This document shows, in pieces, positions 21,016-32,883 of a stretch of DNA of 64,000 bases. Source of the stretch: Morella rubra (lineage: Eukaryota; Streptophyta; Magnoliopsida; Fagales; Myricaceae); NCBI GenBank assembly GCA_003952965.2, contig CM025856.1, forward strand, positions 24,685,614 to 24,749,613, written 5' to 3'. The position numbers and the translations under genes are program-made. Each line of letters opens with the position of its first letter. The first letter of the stretch is position 1. A model generated the notes under the pieces. That model searched no databases and was not told where the DNA came from. It saw only the letters and a list, made by a program, of their open reading frames with translations.

Positions 21016-24000
21016 ACAGACTTGTAGTGTGATGTTCTCATTTACCCTACCTTTTGTCTTCTTTAGGATATTCTCACCAAAGAGATAATTGGGCGTGGTA
21101 CTAAAAGGGGGGATTATATTAAATGGAAGACTTCAGCACGGGTCATGCTCATCACATTCAGAGTAATGGGGAAGAAGCAACAAATTTGGTTATGGCATCC
21201 AAATTTTGGTTATCTAAAACATTTATTCCCTGGTCTTTTTTCCGATTTGGTGATTTCTGACTTCCAATGTGACACTTGCATTTTAGCCAAAAGTCACCGG
21301 GTTTCCTATCCGCTCCATATGAATAGAAGTAATATTCCATTTGCTTTAGTTCACTCTGATGTGTGGAGTCCCTCCCTTATTTCTATCGGTACTGGTGTTC
21401 GTTGGTTTGTTTCTTTGTTGACAACTGTAGCAAGATGACATGGCTTTACTTGTTCAAAAATAAAGATGACATGTTTCATGTGTTTCAATCATTTCATGCA
21501 ATGATTCAAACTCAATTTTCTGCCAAACTCCACATTCTCTGCTCCGACAATGGCGGTGAATATATTAACCCCCGTTTCCACACCTATTTCGAGCATCATG
21601 GTCTTTTCCATGAGATTTCTTGTCCTCAACTCAGTAGGACGGCAAAAAAAAAAAAAAAGAAGCTAAATCCTTGAAACTGTACGGGCTTTACTCCATGGAG
21701 CTCATGTGCCCATTCGATACTGATCCGATGCAGTGTCCACCGCAGTCCACTTACTCAATCAACTACCATCCGAGGTCTTAAATTTTCAGACCCCACTCCA
21801 GGTTCTAGCGTCCCATGTCTCTCTCCCTACTGCCCTTATGATTCCTCCCAGCGTCTTTGGCTGTGTGGCTTATGTACATCTGCACAAAAACCAACAAACC
21901 AAACTCGATCCATGTGATCTTCGTTGTCTCTTATTGGGCTATGCGGTGTACCAAAAGGGCTATCGATGCTATGATCCTAGCCATCGACATACTTATGTGA
22001 CTATGGATGTCACATTCATGGAATCTGATACTTTCTTCTCCCCAGCCACCAATTCTACCCTTCAGGGGGAGACCAACAATGAAGAGCACAATTGGTTGTA
22101 CTTTGACTGGTCGAACCATGACACAACGGCAAGAGAAGCATCCATGGAGCCTACAGACCTTTCAACAAAATTTTCAAAAGAACAAAATGACCCATCGCAT
22201 GAGCAGAATGATTTGACTTCAGACACTGGACCAAGCAACTCCCCCTTCTTCAGTATCTGTGGACCCATCTCCTGAGAATATTCCTGAGGTAAGCATTCTT
22301 GACACATCTTCAAATATAAGTGATTTGGAAATGCATACTGGATATCAATTACCTTTCAGGAAAAATCGTGGGAAGCTACCTAAGAGATACTCACCTGAGG
22401 TTGAAGAACAAAGATCAAAGTATCCAATTGCAAACTACATGTCCACCAAGAGACTATCTAAATCACTCAAAGCATTTGTGCATGTACTCTCTCGAGTCAC
22501 GTTCCAGCTGTGGTTCAGGAAGCCTTGTCTGATCCGAAATGGACTCAGGCAATGACAAAGGAGATGGAGGCACTGCTAAAGAAAAACACATGGACTCTAG
22601 TTCCACTACCTGAAGGGTGCAAATGGATAGTTACTGTCAAACACAAGGCAGATGGATCCATCGAAAGGTACAAAGTGAGATTGGTGGCAAAAGGCTATAC
22701 ACAGACATATGGGGTTGATTACCAAGAGACTTTTTCACCTGTTGCGAAACTAAGCACTGTATGAATATTGTTATCTCTTGCAGCTAATCTTGATTGGCCT
22801 CTACATCAGTTTGATGTAAAAAATGTCTTTCTACATGGCGATCTTGAAGAAGAAGTATACATGGATCTCCTTCCAGGCTACATGGCATCAACTGAAACCA
22901 AAGTGGTGTGCAAATTGCAACGAGCACTATACGGGCTCAAACAATCACCTCGAGCATGGTTTGGGAGGTTTAGTCAGGCAATGAAGAAATACAGGTTCAA
23001 GCAAAGCAATTCAGATCATACATTGTTCCTGAAACACAAATCGGGCAAAGTAACCTCATTGATAGTCTATGTGGATGACATGATTATCACCAGAGATGAT
23101 GAAGAAGAAATATCTAGACTACAGAAGGAGTTGGCCACCTGAATTTGAGATAAAGAATTTGGGAGGACTCAAATATTTTCTGAAAATTGAAGTTGCCAGG
23201 TCACAACAAGGAATAATTCTTTCACAAAGGAAGTACATGTTGGATATCTTAACAGAGGTAGGAATGTTGGAGTGCAAACCAGTGGACACTCCAATAGTTC
23301 AAAATCACAGACTCGGAGAATTTCCAAACCAAGTGCCAACAGACAAAGGGAGGTACCAAAGGTTAGTCAACAAACTTATATACCATGCACATACTCGTCC
23401 AGACATTGCATATGCTGTAAGTGTGGTTAGCCAATTAATGCATAATGTTGGTGAAGATCATATAGATGCTGTGATCCGGATACTGAGGTACTTAAAGTCT
23501 TCACCAGGGAAGGGACTTATCTTCTCAAAGAATAGTCATTTGAAGGTAAATGGCTATACGGATGCCGATTAGGTTGGAAACATCTCAGACAGAAAATCCA
23601 CTTCAGGCTATTTCATATTTGTTGGTAGGAATCTTGTTACAGGGAGAAGTAAGAAGCAAAAGGTAGTAGCACTCTCAAGCGTAGAAGCAGAATTTCATGG
23701 AATGGCAAAAGGGCTTTGTGAACTACTTTGGATTTAAAGACTACTTACTGAACTTAGTTTTCCACCTACTTCAGAAATAGATCTATTCTATGACAACAAA
23801 GCTGCCATTGCTATATCTCATGACCCCATACAACATGATCGTACAAAACACATGGAGGTAGATTGACACTTTATCAAGGAAAATTCTGGAAGCAAGAATA
23901 ATTCAATTTCCATTTGTGAAGTTCGAAGATCAAATAGCAGACATACTCATCTTCATCCTCTTCACCCAGTACTTCTTCTTCTGTGAGGCTTTACATCAGC

Positions 24001-24060
24001 AGTTAGCTTTCACACTTCATTCAAATCCTAGCCATGGTTGTGCGTTCAGCAATATTTCAC
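21016..24060 (+). pseudogene. Ty1/copia pol, decayed and 5'-deleted
   Basis: In order: end of the protease/pre-integrase region (DILTKEIIGRG), GAG-pre-integrase finger with C-x2-C (QCDTCILAKSHR, about 21262), integrase core with VHSDVW (about 21352) and LCSDNGGEY (about 21540), then SVFGCVAYVHL (about 21856). RT runs from WTQAMTKEMEALLKK (22541) through QFDVKNVFLHGDLEEEVYMD to the catalytic YVDDMII (about 23068-23088). RNase H follows (YTDAD at 23560, DRKSTSGYF, SSVEAEF, FYDNKAA, TKHMEVD). Gag and protease are missing; stops and frameshifts occur near 21650, 22763, 23140, 23572 and 23737. The last segment after QIADIL (23930 on) is replaced by sequence similar to 18630-18712 on the other strand. 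Inactive. Confidence 0.9.
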
Positions 24061-24393
24061 TCTCTCCTTTTCATGCTTTTGTGATTTATGGTGAATTGGC
24101 ATTGCTTCGAGTTACAAATGATTGATTTCTAAAAGATTAAACTAGAGAAAGTGCTTTGCATTTTGATCATGGATCATTTTTTCGGTCTTGGTTTTAAAAT
24201 CAATAGCTTGGCTAGTTAGATTATACAAAGTTGTAATGTGGGGCATACAAGTGCATCTCCAGCATTTTTCTTATATCCATTTCATTAGATTCTCAAGTTT
24301 GTTTTAATCTATCGTACTCCTATTTCAACAACATTTAGATTGTCCACATTCTTAGTTTAGTCAAAATCTTTAATTTATTTTGATTCCAAAGTA

Positions 24394-25888
24394 GGGCTGT
24401 AAACGAGTCGAGCCGAGTAGTGACACATATGTTGAGCTCGAGCTCGGCTCGTTTAATACATATAAGAGCTTGAGCTCACTCGAGCTCTAATAAAGCTCAA
24501 AAACTCCTGTTTGAACTCGGCTCGTTAAATTTTAAACAAGCTCGAGCTTGACACAAAACAAACAAACAAACAAACAAACGAGCTCAACTCGAGCTCGAGC
24601 TCGTTTTGTATTTTTAAAATTAGGGAAAACCTTTTCAAGATTTGAAATTACCATACTTTTGGCACTTAAAATTTTGGCCCTAATAAAAAAAATAACAAAA
24701 TAATCACTCTCCTTATTACCATATAATTATGTATAAAAGTTCTAAATTTATAGTCTAAAGTATAATTAACATAGGCCAATAGTAGAGACATCTATTTCTA
24801 AAGATAGATGTTTCTCTTATTTTATGAATTACGATAATATCAGTTGTATTTTGACTTGATATAATCTCAATGGTACATTTGTTATCAAGTTTAGACTATT
24901 CTATGTCTTAAGTATACTAAACATGACCTATTAATTAAATTAGAGTTGCTTCCATGCTTATCCGCTATTCCACAATAAGGAACTCCTCTAATCTTAACCT
25001 TCTATGTACAAAATCAAGTTTAGTTATTTATAATTTTGTCAAAATTTGATATATATTGAATATCTAGATCATTAGATCGTAATGATGGAAGTTACGAAGA
25101 TGAAGATTAGCGGAATTTCTTATAAAAGAATTTTTAACTTCATATTAGTTATATAAATATACGAATGACTATGAATTACTAAGAAAATGCTAACTAACAT
25201 GAAACACGTGTTATATAAATTGAAGTAGCTAATTTTTAAGTAAATATAAAATGGTAAAACGTGTAATTACATGTATGTGGTTATAACATAGAAATTAAGA
25301 AACAACCCTTGCAGAGTGTTTCAAACTTAAATTAAAATGCATAACAAAATGTATGAATAGATATACATACATTGATATCAAACAAAATGACAATCTATTA
25401 AAAATATTTTATTTTATATAAATGAAAAAATATTTAATCACATATGTTATAACAAATATATTAAATCGAGCTTAAACTAAAATGCATAACAAAATATATA
25501 CTTATATATTCAAAAATGCCATATACATATATCAATTTTATAATGTAACTTAATATCATAATATCATAAAAATTTAATATAAACCATAACACATGCATAT
25601 ACATAGGATAGGGACATATATATATAATAGTAAGAATATAAATATATTTTTATTTACATGTATCTTTTTAAAATGAGTTTTTAAATGAGCCGAGTCGAGC
25701 TTATATGAGCTTTGTTCGTGAGCTTACATCGATCCGAGCCGAGTTTAACCAAGTTTGGTTAGTTTAATATTCGAGCTAAAAATGGTGTTCGAACTCGGCT
25801 CGTTTATTAAACAAACTGAGCTCGAGTCAAACTTATACGAGCCGAGTTCGAGTTGTTTACGAACGACTCGGTTCATTTACAGCCATAC
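24394..25888. mobile_element. Non-autonomous Mutator-like foldback element
   Basis: Ends are inverted: gggctgtaaacgagtcgag on the left, and on the right a sequence whose complement reads gtatggctgtaaatgaaccg. About 200 bases at each end are rich in gagctcg, ctcgagct and cggctcgt motifs and form long imperfect terminal inverted repeats; the core (about 24610-25670) is very AT-rich and non-coding. A perfect 9-bp direct repeat tccaaagta flanks it (24385-24393 and 25889-25897), the target-duplication length of Mutator-like elements. A run of aaac repeats lies at 24556-24579. No transposase, so mobility would need help in trans. hAT is the alternative but would give 8 bp. Confidence 0.8.
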
Positions 25889-26164
25889 TCCAAAGTAATT
25901 AAATTTAATCTTTGGTTTTTTCATTATACCGATTAGATTAAATTGATTTATTTGGTATTGTTTATTTTGGAGTTGTAATATGTTATCATCCTTTGCTCCA
26001 CTCTTGATGTCACAGCTAGCTATATTTTTGACAGACTCATATATATTTTACACTAATGTTGTTTATTATTTTTTGGTGGCGTATTATTGATACCATATGG
26101 CTGAGAAGGAATACCCATATAGTATTGCAACTGATGTCATTTCTTACTCTTGTTAACAAGGATT

Positions 26165-26418
26165 GTCACGCCCCAAACCTCAATTAGAGAGTGAGTTTCT
26201 AAACATAAAACAAGTGGCTTTTGGATTTAAAAAATTAATTAAAACATAACTAAATGATAAAATAGTTGAAGTAAATCTCTCAAAACAACTGAATAAAACA
26301 CTCTATTCAAAACTCTTTAGAACTAGAAATATCAAATTTGAACATTTACTTTTACACCATAAACTGAAATGAAAAATCCAGTTTAGACCTAAATAACATT
26401 TAGAGGGTGGGAGAATAA
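26165..26418 (-). mobile_element. Terminal fragment of a TGTCACGCCCC-type LTR element
   Basis: Starts tgtcacgccccaaacc, the reverse complement of the end of the 28896-32878 element (atttggggcgtgaca). Read on the minus strand it is a 3' terminus. It is interrupted at 26419 by the poly(A) of a LINE. Only the terminal motif and general AT-rich character match, so this is a diverged relative. Confidence 0.45.
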
Positions 26419-26880
26419 GTTTTTTTTTTTTTTTTGAAAAGCTAATAAAATCTTGAAAATCTAAATTGCCTTAGCTAAGGGATCCGCGAACTTTTTTCCC
26501 CAACATAATAGCACATCGACCACCCTTTCTAGCATACGTCAATGAAGATTCATAATACCAAATACATGCATCGCCCTTGCATAAATAATGCCAGTCAATG
26601 ACAGAAACTCCCCTCTTAGTGAAGCAGCAGATACCAAATACATGCATAGCCTCCCACACAAAGAAAGAAACTTGTGTAGGTACTTTGGTCCTCCAAACCC
26701 CCCGCCAAAGGAAGGACGAGAACTGACTCTAAATGGATAAAGTAAGCAAGGATGAGAAAGCTTATGATATAAACGAGCCATTACAAGAAAAAGAAGCTGG
26801 TTAGATCTACTGAGATCTTTTGGTGTTTTTGCCTCTTCCAAGATAATAATTTGGTAAGGTTTCAACCAGAGAATAAACCA
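26419..26880 (-). mobile_element. LINE 3' end with zf-RVT domain and poly(A)
   Basis: On the minus strand the translation WRTKVPTQVSFFVWEA, then GVSVIDWHYLCKGDA, is the zinc-binding domain (zf-RVT) that ends ORF2 of plant LINEs. It is followed by a stop, a short 3' UTR and an A tract (T run at 26419-26437 on the plus strand). An internal repeat of atgcatgtatttggta (two copies about 80 bases apart) marks a small rearrangement. 5'-truncated, as usual for LINEs; its 5' side meets the EPRV leader at about 26880-26900. Confidence 0.7.
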
Positions 26881-26899
26881 GAGAGGCAGAAGGAGAGGA

Positions 26900-27295
26900 A
26901 CAAAGATGAAGCAGCAGATATAAACATAATTGCGAAAATTAATTAAAATAATGACTTTGCAAGAATGTAAAACCAATCATGTAGGCGATAATGCATGTTT
27001 ACAGAAACTTAGAACCATACAATCTAGCGATATGCATGATTGTAGAAATTTAGAACCGTCCAATCTGGCGGTATGCATGCTACAGATAATAATGAAGTTT
27101 GATTTCATATTTCTATCTTCAAATTACTTTGAATGTACTTACAAGCGTTATTAACAAAGATGGACAAGGTCGAGTACATGGTTTTCTTGAAAAACTGTAA
27201 GGAAATGAGACTTAAGATAGAAAGGGTAGGTCGTAGCAAAGAGAGAATTTATATCCTAAAGAGAAAATTCGCTCTTGAATGACTTTGATCTATGA
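26900..27295 (-). repeat. EPRV leader, copy 4
   Basis: Minus-strand leader with the block atgcattatcgcctacatg (about 26975-26995), the motif acttacaagcg in place of acttgtgtaag, and a second short copy of the 'tgcatgattgtagaaatttagaaccgt' block between 27001 and 27070, so the leader carries a local duplication. No primer binding site: it is cut by the LINE at about 26890. Confidence 0.6.
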
Positions 27296-27303
27296 CTATT
27301 ATA
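27296..27303 (-). promoter_or_regulatory. Diverged EPRV TATA box (TATAATAG)
   Basis: Minus-strand TATAATAG in the context gctctataatagtcata, aligned with TATAAAAG of the other two copies. The G/A change probably weakens it. Confidence 0.45.
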
Positions 27304-27529
27304 GAGCTGTGGATCCCTATGGAGTCACGAGAGTACACTGTTACTGAATAGTGGCTTGTTTGCTGCTTTTACTATTCATGAATAGTAAACTTTTTTACTA
27401 TTCATCGTCAGTATTATGTTTGATGAGTTTTTCTTGACTCGTCGGTGGTGACTTGTCTTCACATATCCTTATTGGAGGTGACTTATCTTCACATGTCTTC
27501 ACATATCTTTGTTGGAGATGACCTATCTT

Positions 27530-28500
27530 CACATGTCTTTAAAATCTTCACCCAAGTCATATGGGTCCTGACTATCTTGGAACAACGGATCCAAGTATTG
27601 TTTTGGTTTAACTTGACTGGCTGTGGACGAATGAGATGAGGTTGGAGAGTGCTTATCTTGTCCATTGATCTGACCGACTTGAAGTTACAATTGATGACAA
27701 AGGTTTTGGAGATCTTCTTTAGTCCTGACTTGGGCCATGGCTGAAGCCACAGTAGTTTGCAAATTGGCTTTATTATCCATAAATTGGGATCTCCTTTTCA
27801 AAAGGAAATTCCTCTATGACTTGAGAGATGATGCGATCAATTTAAATTTGTCCTACCATTTCACATAAAATCTGCAAGTGCAGATATCTTGACTAATTTT
27901 GTATTTCCATTTCAAAATCCAAAGAATTTTATATTTACTTGAAAATAAGGAGATGATTGGAAATTGACTGTGATGGTAATTAACTCTGTGTCTTGTGGAA
28001 TATACCTACATGACTTGCAAAAGTGGTTGTGGAAAAAATGTCAGGTATGAAACCGAACATTTGCCACCAGTGATGGAACCATGAAGGAAATTGACTAGTG
28101 AAACAATTGTCAAAATTGAGGAACCAAGAATGAGTAAAAGACTCATTTTGGTAGAATAAGACTTTTGACCAAGCTTCGATATAGTCATAGTAGTTAAAGG
28201 GAATAAGATGATCAGGTAGATCTTGAAGCACCAAAGGGTAGGAACCCCATTCTTTACATGACAAAATCTTGACTATGAATAATTTGTGAAAAATGACATT
28301 TTTCTGAGAGGGATCAAACTTATCAAAAATAGGATCAATGTTGATAGAATTAGTACTAACCAGAATAGTCTTGTAGAAGCTGATTGGCTTAGAGGGGTGA
28401 TATGGAACAAAATTTCATTTGGATGACAAGTAGTCTTAAACCAAGTCAATGATTCGTAAGTTTTCGAGCAACTCTTTATCTTGATGGCTGCCCTCAAATT
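27530..28500 (-). pseudogene. EPRV conserved post-RNase H ORF, copy 3 (best preserved)
   Basis: An open stretch (27980-28264) reads CKEWGSYPLVLQDLPDH, FNYYDYIEAWSKVLFYQNES, FTHSWFLNFDN, FPSWFHHWWQMFGFIPDI. Upstream (28273-28497) lie KSCSKTYESLTWFK and ITPLSQSASTRLFWL. The tail toward 27540 again contains an acidic, serine-rich end. The three copies agree on the spacing of CKEWG, YYDY, QNESF and WFHHWW, which argues that this was a selected protein and not chance. There is no zinc knuckle or known enzyme motif. Its role in the virus is not known to me. Confidence 0.65.
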
Positions 28501-28895
28501 TCACTATTTGGTTGCGATCGAGCAAGTAACTATATATGGCTCGATGTGGAAAATGTTATTGACATAAGTCTTACGTAGAAATGAAAAATATTCTTTGGGA
28601 TGTAAGGGACCTTACTTAGTAGTCTTTGAATTGGAACTGGGCTGTACTTTGTAGTCTGTTAACCAGAGACTGGGCCGGAGACAAGGACTCAATGACTTGA
28701 TAAGGGTTACTTGCAGTAACTAGTGCTGATGCAAAGGGTGGTATACCTATCTGGCTTACTAAGGCTAAAGAAGTCTCCGGTACAACGACTACAAAGTAAA
28801 ATACCTTACATCCCGAAGAATACTTCTTCATTTTTGTGTAAGACTTATGTCGGTAACATTTTCCACATTGAGACATGTCACAGTTATTTGCTCTG
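28501..28895. repeat. EPRV linker foldback at element junction
   Basis: Minus-strand linker (ALVSQIGIPPFASAL near 28700-28770) meets its own inverted copy: plus-strand 28780-28895 (taccttacatcccgaagaat, agacttatgtcggtaacatt) pairs with 28510-28620. The right arm ends exactly where the LTR-like element begins (28896). Confidence 0.65.
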
Positions 28896-29485
28896 TGAGA
28901 CCCCGACTTGTAGGTTTCCTTCAATTGTCAATTTATTTTTAACTTTTTGACTCTTTAAGTTTTTGCACTACCCTGAATTATTGAGAAAAGACATGTATGG
29001 CTGACTTGATTTAAAATTATGCCTAAGATGAGATTTTCCTTTAGCACTTTTTCTTGCATCCTTATTAATAATTTACATGTTATATTTGTTTGCAAATTTT
29101 TAATAGTGTTAAATTGCAATATTCAAAAGAGTTTTGAGTTAAGGGCTTTGATTTTTAAAAAAGTGTATGTTTGCTTGAGATAATGGGAATGGGAGCAAAT
29201 TCACGTGTCGACAACCAAAAAAAAAAAAGGGAGTCAAACGTGATCTCTATGAAGTGGCAAGTGAAAGAAAAATAAAAGTGAAAGAAAAGTGGGAGAATCA
29301 CGTGACAAAGAGAAGGGGGAAAGAAGAAGTTGCCGTCCAAGCTTGGCCAATAGGAATAGGCGTTATTAACAAGGATGGTAGGGGGTAGAGTTATCTTTTC
29401 CTCCCCATTTTTCTTTGGTTTTTTTTACCGCACACCATTCCCTCTCTACGTTTGTCACTCACGCACACAAACAAGAGGAGGAAAA

Positions 29486-29596
29486 CGCTGAAGCCAGAGA
29501 AGAGAAGAAGAAGAAGAGAAGAAGAAGAGGAAGAGAAGAGAAGAAGAAGAGGAAAGAAGAAGAAGAAGAAGAAGAAGAAGAAGAGAGAAGAAAAGG
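29486..29596 (+). repeat. Purine microsatellite (GAA/GAAGAG)
   Basis: Nearly pure GA-rich tract, mostly gaa triplets, in the 5' part of the 4-kb element. An ORF crosses it but encodes only Lys/Glu/Arg runs and is rejected as a gene. Confidence 0.9.
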
Positions 29597-29968
29597 AGGA
29601 TTGCCGTATAGAGCTAGGGGAGGTGTAGTGCAGTAGGAGGAATCAAGAGAAGCTAAGGTAAAGGTGTTGCTTTTTTGTGAAATTTTTATGAGAAACCGTG
29701 AATGTCATTGGGTATTTGTTTGGGTTCTGCTGTTATGTCTTCTACGCTATGCATGTTGGAATAGATAAAAATTTTGGAGTCTAGGAAGGCATGCACGGTC
29801 AGATTTTTGAGTTAAGGTTTCAAGAGAAACATTGATGTGCCATAAGTGTTTGATGGAAAGCCTAAAAGAAAAGAAAATGCATTGGCATTGGCTTGGTGAA
29901 GATAGAATCATTGTATTACTGTAAGTTTTTGATTTGAAATCATTAAAGTAGAAGATTTTTATTGAGCT

Positions 29969-30363
29969 TCTGTTATGAGGTGTTGGCAGAATCGTGCACA
30001 TGCATGGCCGGATATGAAATGTTGTAAGATATTTTTGAGTGCAAATGATGGAGAGATGAGTGAGGTTGCTTGTTGGAACTAGTTCCATTGCAAGAGTCTT
30101 GCATGACCATTAAACATGAGCTAACTTCGGAAGCTTAGAGCGCTCTGTTAGAGGGCAGATTTGCTCCTCTGATGGATGTCTCTGTTATTTTCAGCGGTTT
30201 AAATAGGTCCTCTGTTATGAGGCACATGCATGGCCGGATATGCACTTGCCCTTGTGTTGCACCATGGGTTGAAGTGATAAAGAGAAGAAGGGCAGATTTG
30301 CTCCTCTGCTTTCATGGATGTCCTGTTATTTTCAGCACCTCCTTAGGGGTTTAAATAGGTCCT
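29969..30363 (+). repeat. Duplicated blocks inside the 4-kb element
   Basis: The block agggcagatttgctcctctg ... tgttattttcagc ... ggtttaaataggtcct occurs at about 30152-30215 and again at 30287-30363. A second block (tctgttatgagg ... cacatgcatggccggatatg) occurs at about 29969-30017 and 30211-30241. The two are interleaved, which points to nested local duplication. Confidence 0.8.
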
Positions 30364-30929
30364 TGAATGTTGATTATGGCATGGAGAGATTTGGGTGATG
30401 TAGTGGATAAAAGCTGAATTCTGTGAGATATAGTTGCCTGAAAAAATTCCAGATTTGAGGAAGTGGGCATGACGGTGTTGCTGCCATTAGTGCTCTTGCT
30501 GTCAATGAAACTAGTAGATCAGGTATAGTTTGTTTGTTTTTGTAACAAGCCAAGAAATAGTCCAAATTCTTGAGTGAATGGTTGCTGGAATTATAATGCT
30601 TGAAGAGACTATAGTTTGCTGCTGTTAATAAATGTAATTGGTTGAAAAGAAAACTTCTCTGTTGCTGCTGTTACATCTATAGAGGTCAGACCTTATCTAT
30701 TGAGAGCTATTTTTTTTGTTGGAGAACCCGTAGTATTGATAAGCTTGATCTATAGTGTTGGAAATCATTAAGAATTATAGGGTAGACTTGTTAAATAGTT
30801 GATGAAATTTAGTTTCTGCAAATCACAAAGCTCGGATTAGGAGTAACCTTGATGCAATATTTTTATCCTTTGATCTTGAGAGAGAATTTTATGTTATAGG
30901 CCTATGAAATTAAAATATTTTAAGCCATA

Positions 30930-31420
30930 CTTCATGTGATTCGAATAAATATTGATAAGTTATGGTTTTTAAAGGTCCGGACGTCAAGCTGTCAGCAGCC
31001 TTGCACGTCCAGATTTCTTGCTCATTCCAAGTACCTTTTAAGTGATATTTTAATCCAATTTTTATGGGTCTAGTCTTGAATTTTAAGTTTATAAAAGAGG
31101 AATATTTTAAGATAAATTTCGTGTGATTTAGAGGTGTATTTGAAAAGTTATGGTGTTTTGAAAGTGGAAGGTCGAGCTGGAGGCAGCAGCATTGTTTGCT
31201 CTAGGATTTTTATCTGTTATGAAGTGTTTTTGAAAATGTAAATTAGTTTCGATTTTTATGAGTCTTATCTTCAAGTTTAAGTTTATGAAAGCAAAGAAGT
31301 TTAAAAGAAATTTCATGTAATTTGGAGCCATGTTTTTGAAGTTATGAATTTTGAAGCTGGAGACGTCGAAGCTGCCCGCTTGGACGCCCTCAGCAGCTTG
31401 CATTTTCGAATAAATCTTTT
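30930..31420 (+). repeat. Three diverged tandem repeats, 170-195 bases
   Basis: Units beginning near 30938, 31117 and 31312 share, in order, gtgattt.ga, aagttatgg, a GC-richer core (ggacgtcaagctgtcagcagcc, ggtcgagctggaggcagcagc, gacgtcgaagctgcc) and a ttttatgggtcta/ttttatgagtctta stretch. The core contains gacgtc in units 1 and 3. Confidence 0.7.
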
Positions 31421-31904
31421 GAGTGGCAAATGAGCTCTAAATTACCTGGAATTTTAATATGTTATAACATTGAGTGTAAGGATCATTTTGGCATCCAAGT
31501 CTAATGGTTTCAGCAACCTTAAGATAAGTTTTACATTGTAGGATCACTGCTAGTTAGTAAAAAAACATGTGTGATTTAGTATGATGTGCTAATTTTTAAT
31601 TGAATGATTATTTCTGCATCAAGTAAATCTCTAAATTATTTAAGTGACGATATTAGTATGACTCATTTGTAGGCAAGGTGCCACCATAAGCTCGAGTGGA
31701 TAAAGGTAAGTGGAAAAAATTATTTTTCCGAAAACTGGAATGATACACAGCATGAATATTTGTCATCAAGCACGTCATGAGCATTTGCATTGATTTTCTC
31801 AAGAGGAAGAAAGGGAAATTTTGTGCAAATGAAAGCGAGATTTTATACTATGCTACGATATGTTATGAGGCTAAATAAGATGGTCGGTACCGTACCAATA
31901 AGAT

Positions 31905-32050
31905 AGGACATCCACTCCGAAGGACGAATACGAGAAGGATGGATGATTCCTAAGGGCACCCACTCTGAAGGATGAATGCGAGAAGGATGGTTGTCCTTGA
32001 GGTATGTGCACCACACTGAAGGACGAATGCGAAAAGGTGTGGACCTCTAA
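31905..32050 (+). repeat. Three-copy 52-base tandem repeat
   Basis: Units ccactccgaaggacgaat, ccactctgaaggatgaat and ccacactgaaggacgaat, each followed by gcgaga/acgaga-aagg.tgg, start near 31911, 31961 and 32011. They are the most regular tandem array of the element. Confidence 0.8.
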
Positions 32051-32883
32051 GGGTCGTGTCTAGCCATCAGGCCTGGGGCCACATCAAGGGCTAGCTCGAC
32101 CAAATGACATGTTTCCAAGGGAAAGGGGAACAGTTCCGAAGGGAACACACAACCCTGACTTCAAGGGTAAATGGAGCGATAGAAATAGCCCAAATAAAGA
32201 TGAAATGACTTTTAAGCAAGTTTGCATGTGCAAGAGTCGCATACATAAACATATATTTATTTTGGCATATATATACTTGTCATTCATGATCATATCATGC
32301 ATATCCTTTACTGAGTCAATTGTATCATTCCAGATGATGTTCTAGGTGAGGGAATTATGAGGAGGATCTGGAACCTGAGGAGGGGGCTGACGAGGGTGCC
32401 CTCCTCTAATTTGTAATTCATGTAGATACTAAACTTTTTTTTTTTTGAAAGAGCTGATATGAACCTCCATATATGATGTGGTTGTGGTCTATTCAAGCTA
32501 CGAGACTTAAGACTATTAAGCAACTTATATTTTGGAACCATGATTTAATTATAACATATTGCTTTATGTTATTGCCTGAAGATTAGATTTTCAAATGTTT
32601 CTTTATGCGTGTTATTTGTTATAGTTATATGTTTTTATTCGTGTATACCTATTTGCATATTCGTACACTTTAGTAGAACGTTTGAGGGTTTGCATGTTAG
32701 CTTGCGTATTAAGAGATAAATTATTTTAGTAATTCATATTCTGAATTAGTCATAGTTGATGTTTTAAAAAAAAAAAAAATTTCGCTGCAAGATTTTTAGT
32801 TAAGTGCGTTGGAGCGTTCGTCGTTGAGAATGCTGCAGCTGTCATTAGCCTCGTCGGGCTAGCATTTGGGGCGTGACACTCTA

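Larger units (their letters stand above)
28896..32878 (+). mobile_element. 4-kb non-coding LTR-like element (solo LTR or LARD)
   Basis: Starts TGAGACCCCGACTTG and ends GGGGCGTGACA, TG...CA with partly inverted ends. Flanks are ctctg (28891-28895) and ctcta (32879-32883), a possible 5-bp target duplication with one mismatch. No coding capacity: the longest reading frame, over the GAA tract, is low complexity. It contains a purine tract (29486-29596), duplicated blocks (29969-30363), a three-copy 170-195-base repeat (30930-31420), a three-copy 52-base repeat (31905-32050) and an A-rich 3' part. Such structure fits a very long LTR of a gypsy element or a large non-coding retroelement derivative. 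Because the two flanks belong to different elements (EPRV and copia gag), the insertion history is uncertain. Confidence 0.55.

Noticed and set aside
29415..29636. 73-codon ORF over a GAA tract
   Set aside because: Only Glu, Lys and Arg runs from a purine microsatellite inside a non-coding element.
26165..32878. One 6.7-kb element with inverted tgtcacgccccaaa ends
   Set aside because: The two ends do match as inverted repeats, but there is no target duplication (flanks aggat and ctcta), and the interior contains LINE and EPRV pieces in an order that fits two separate related termini better.
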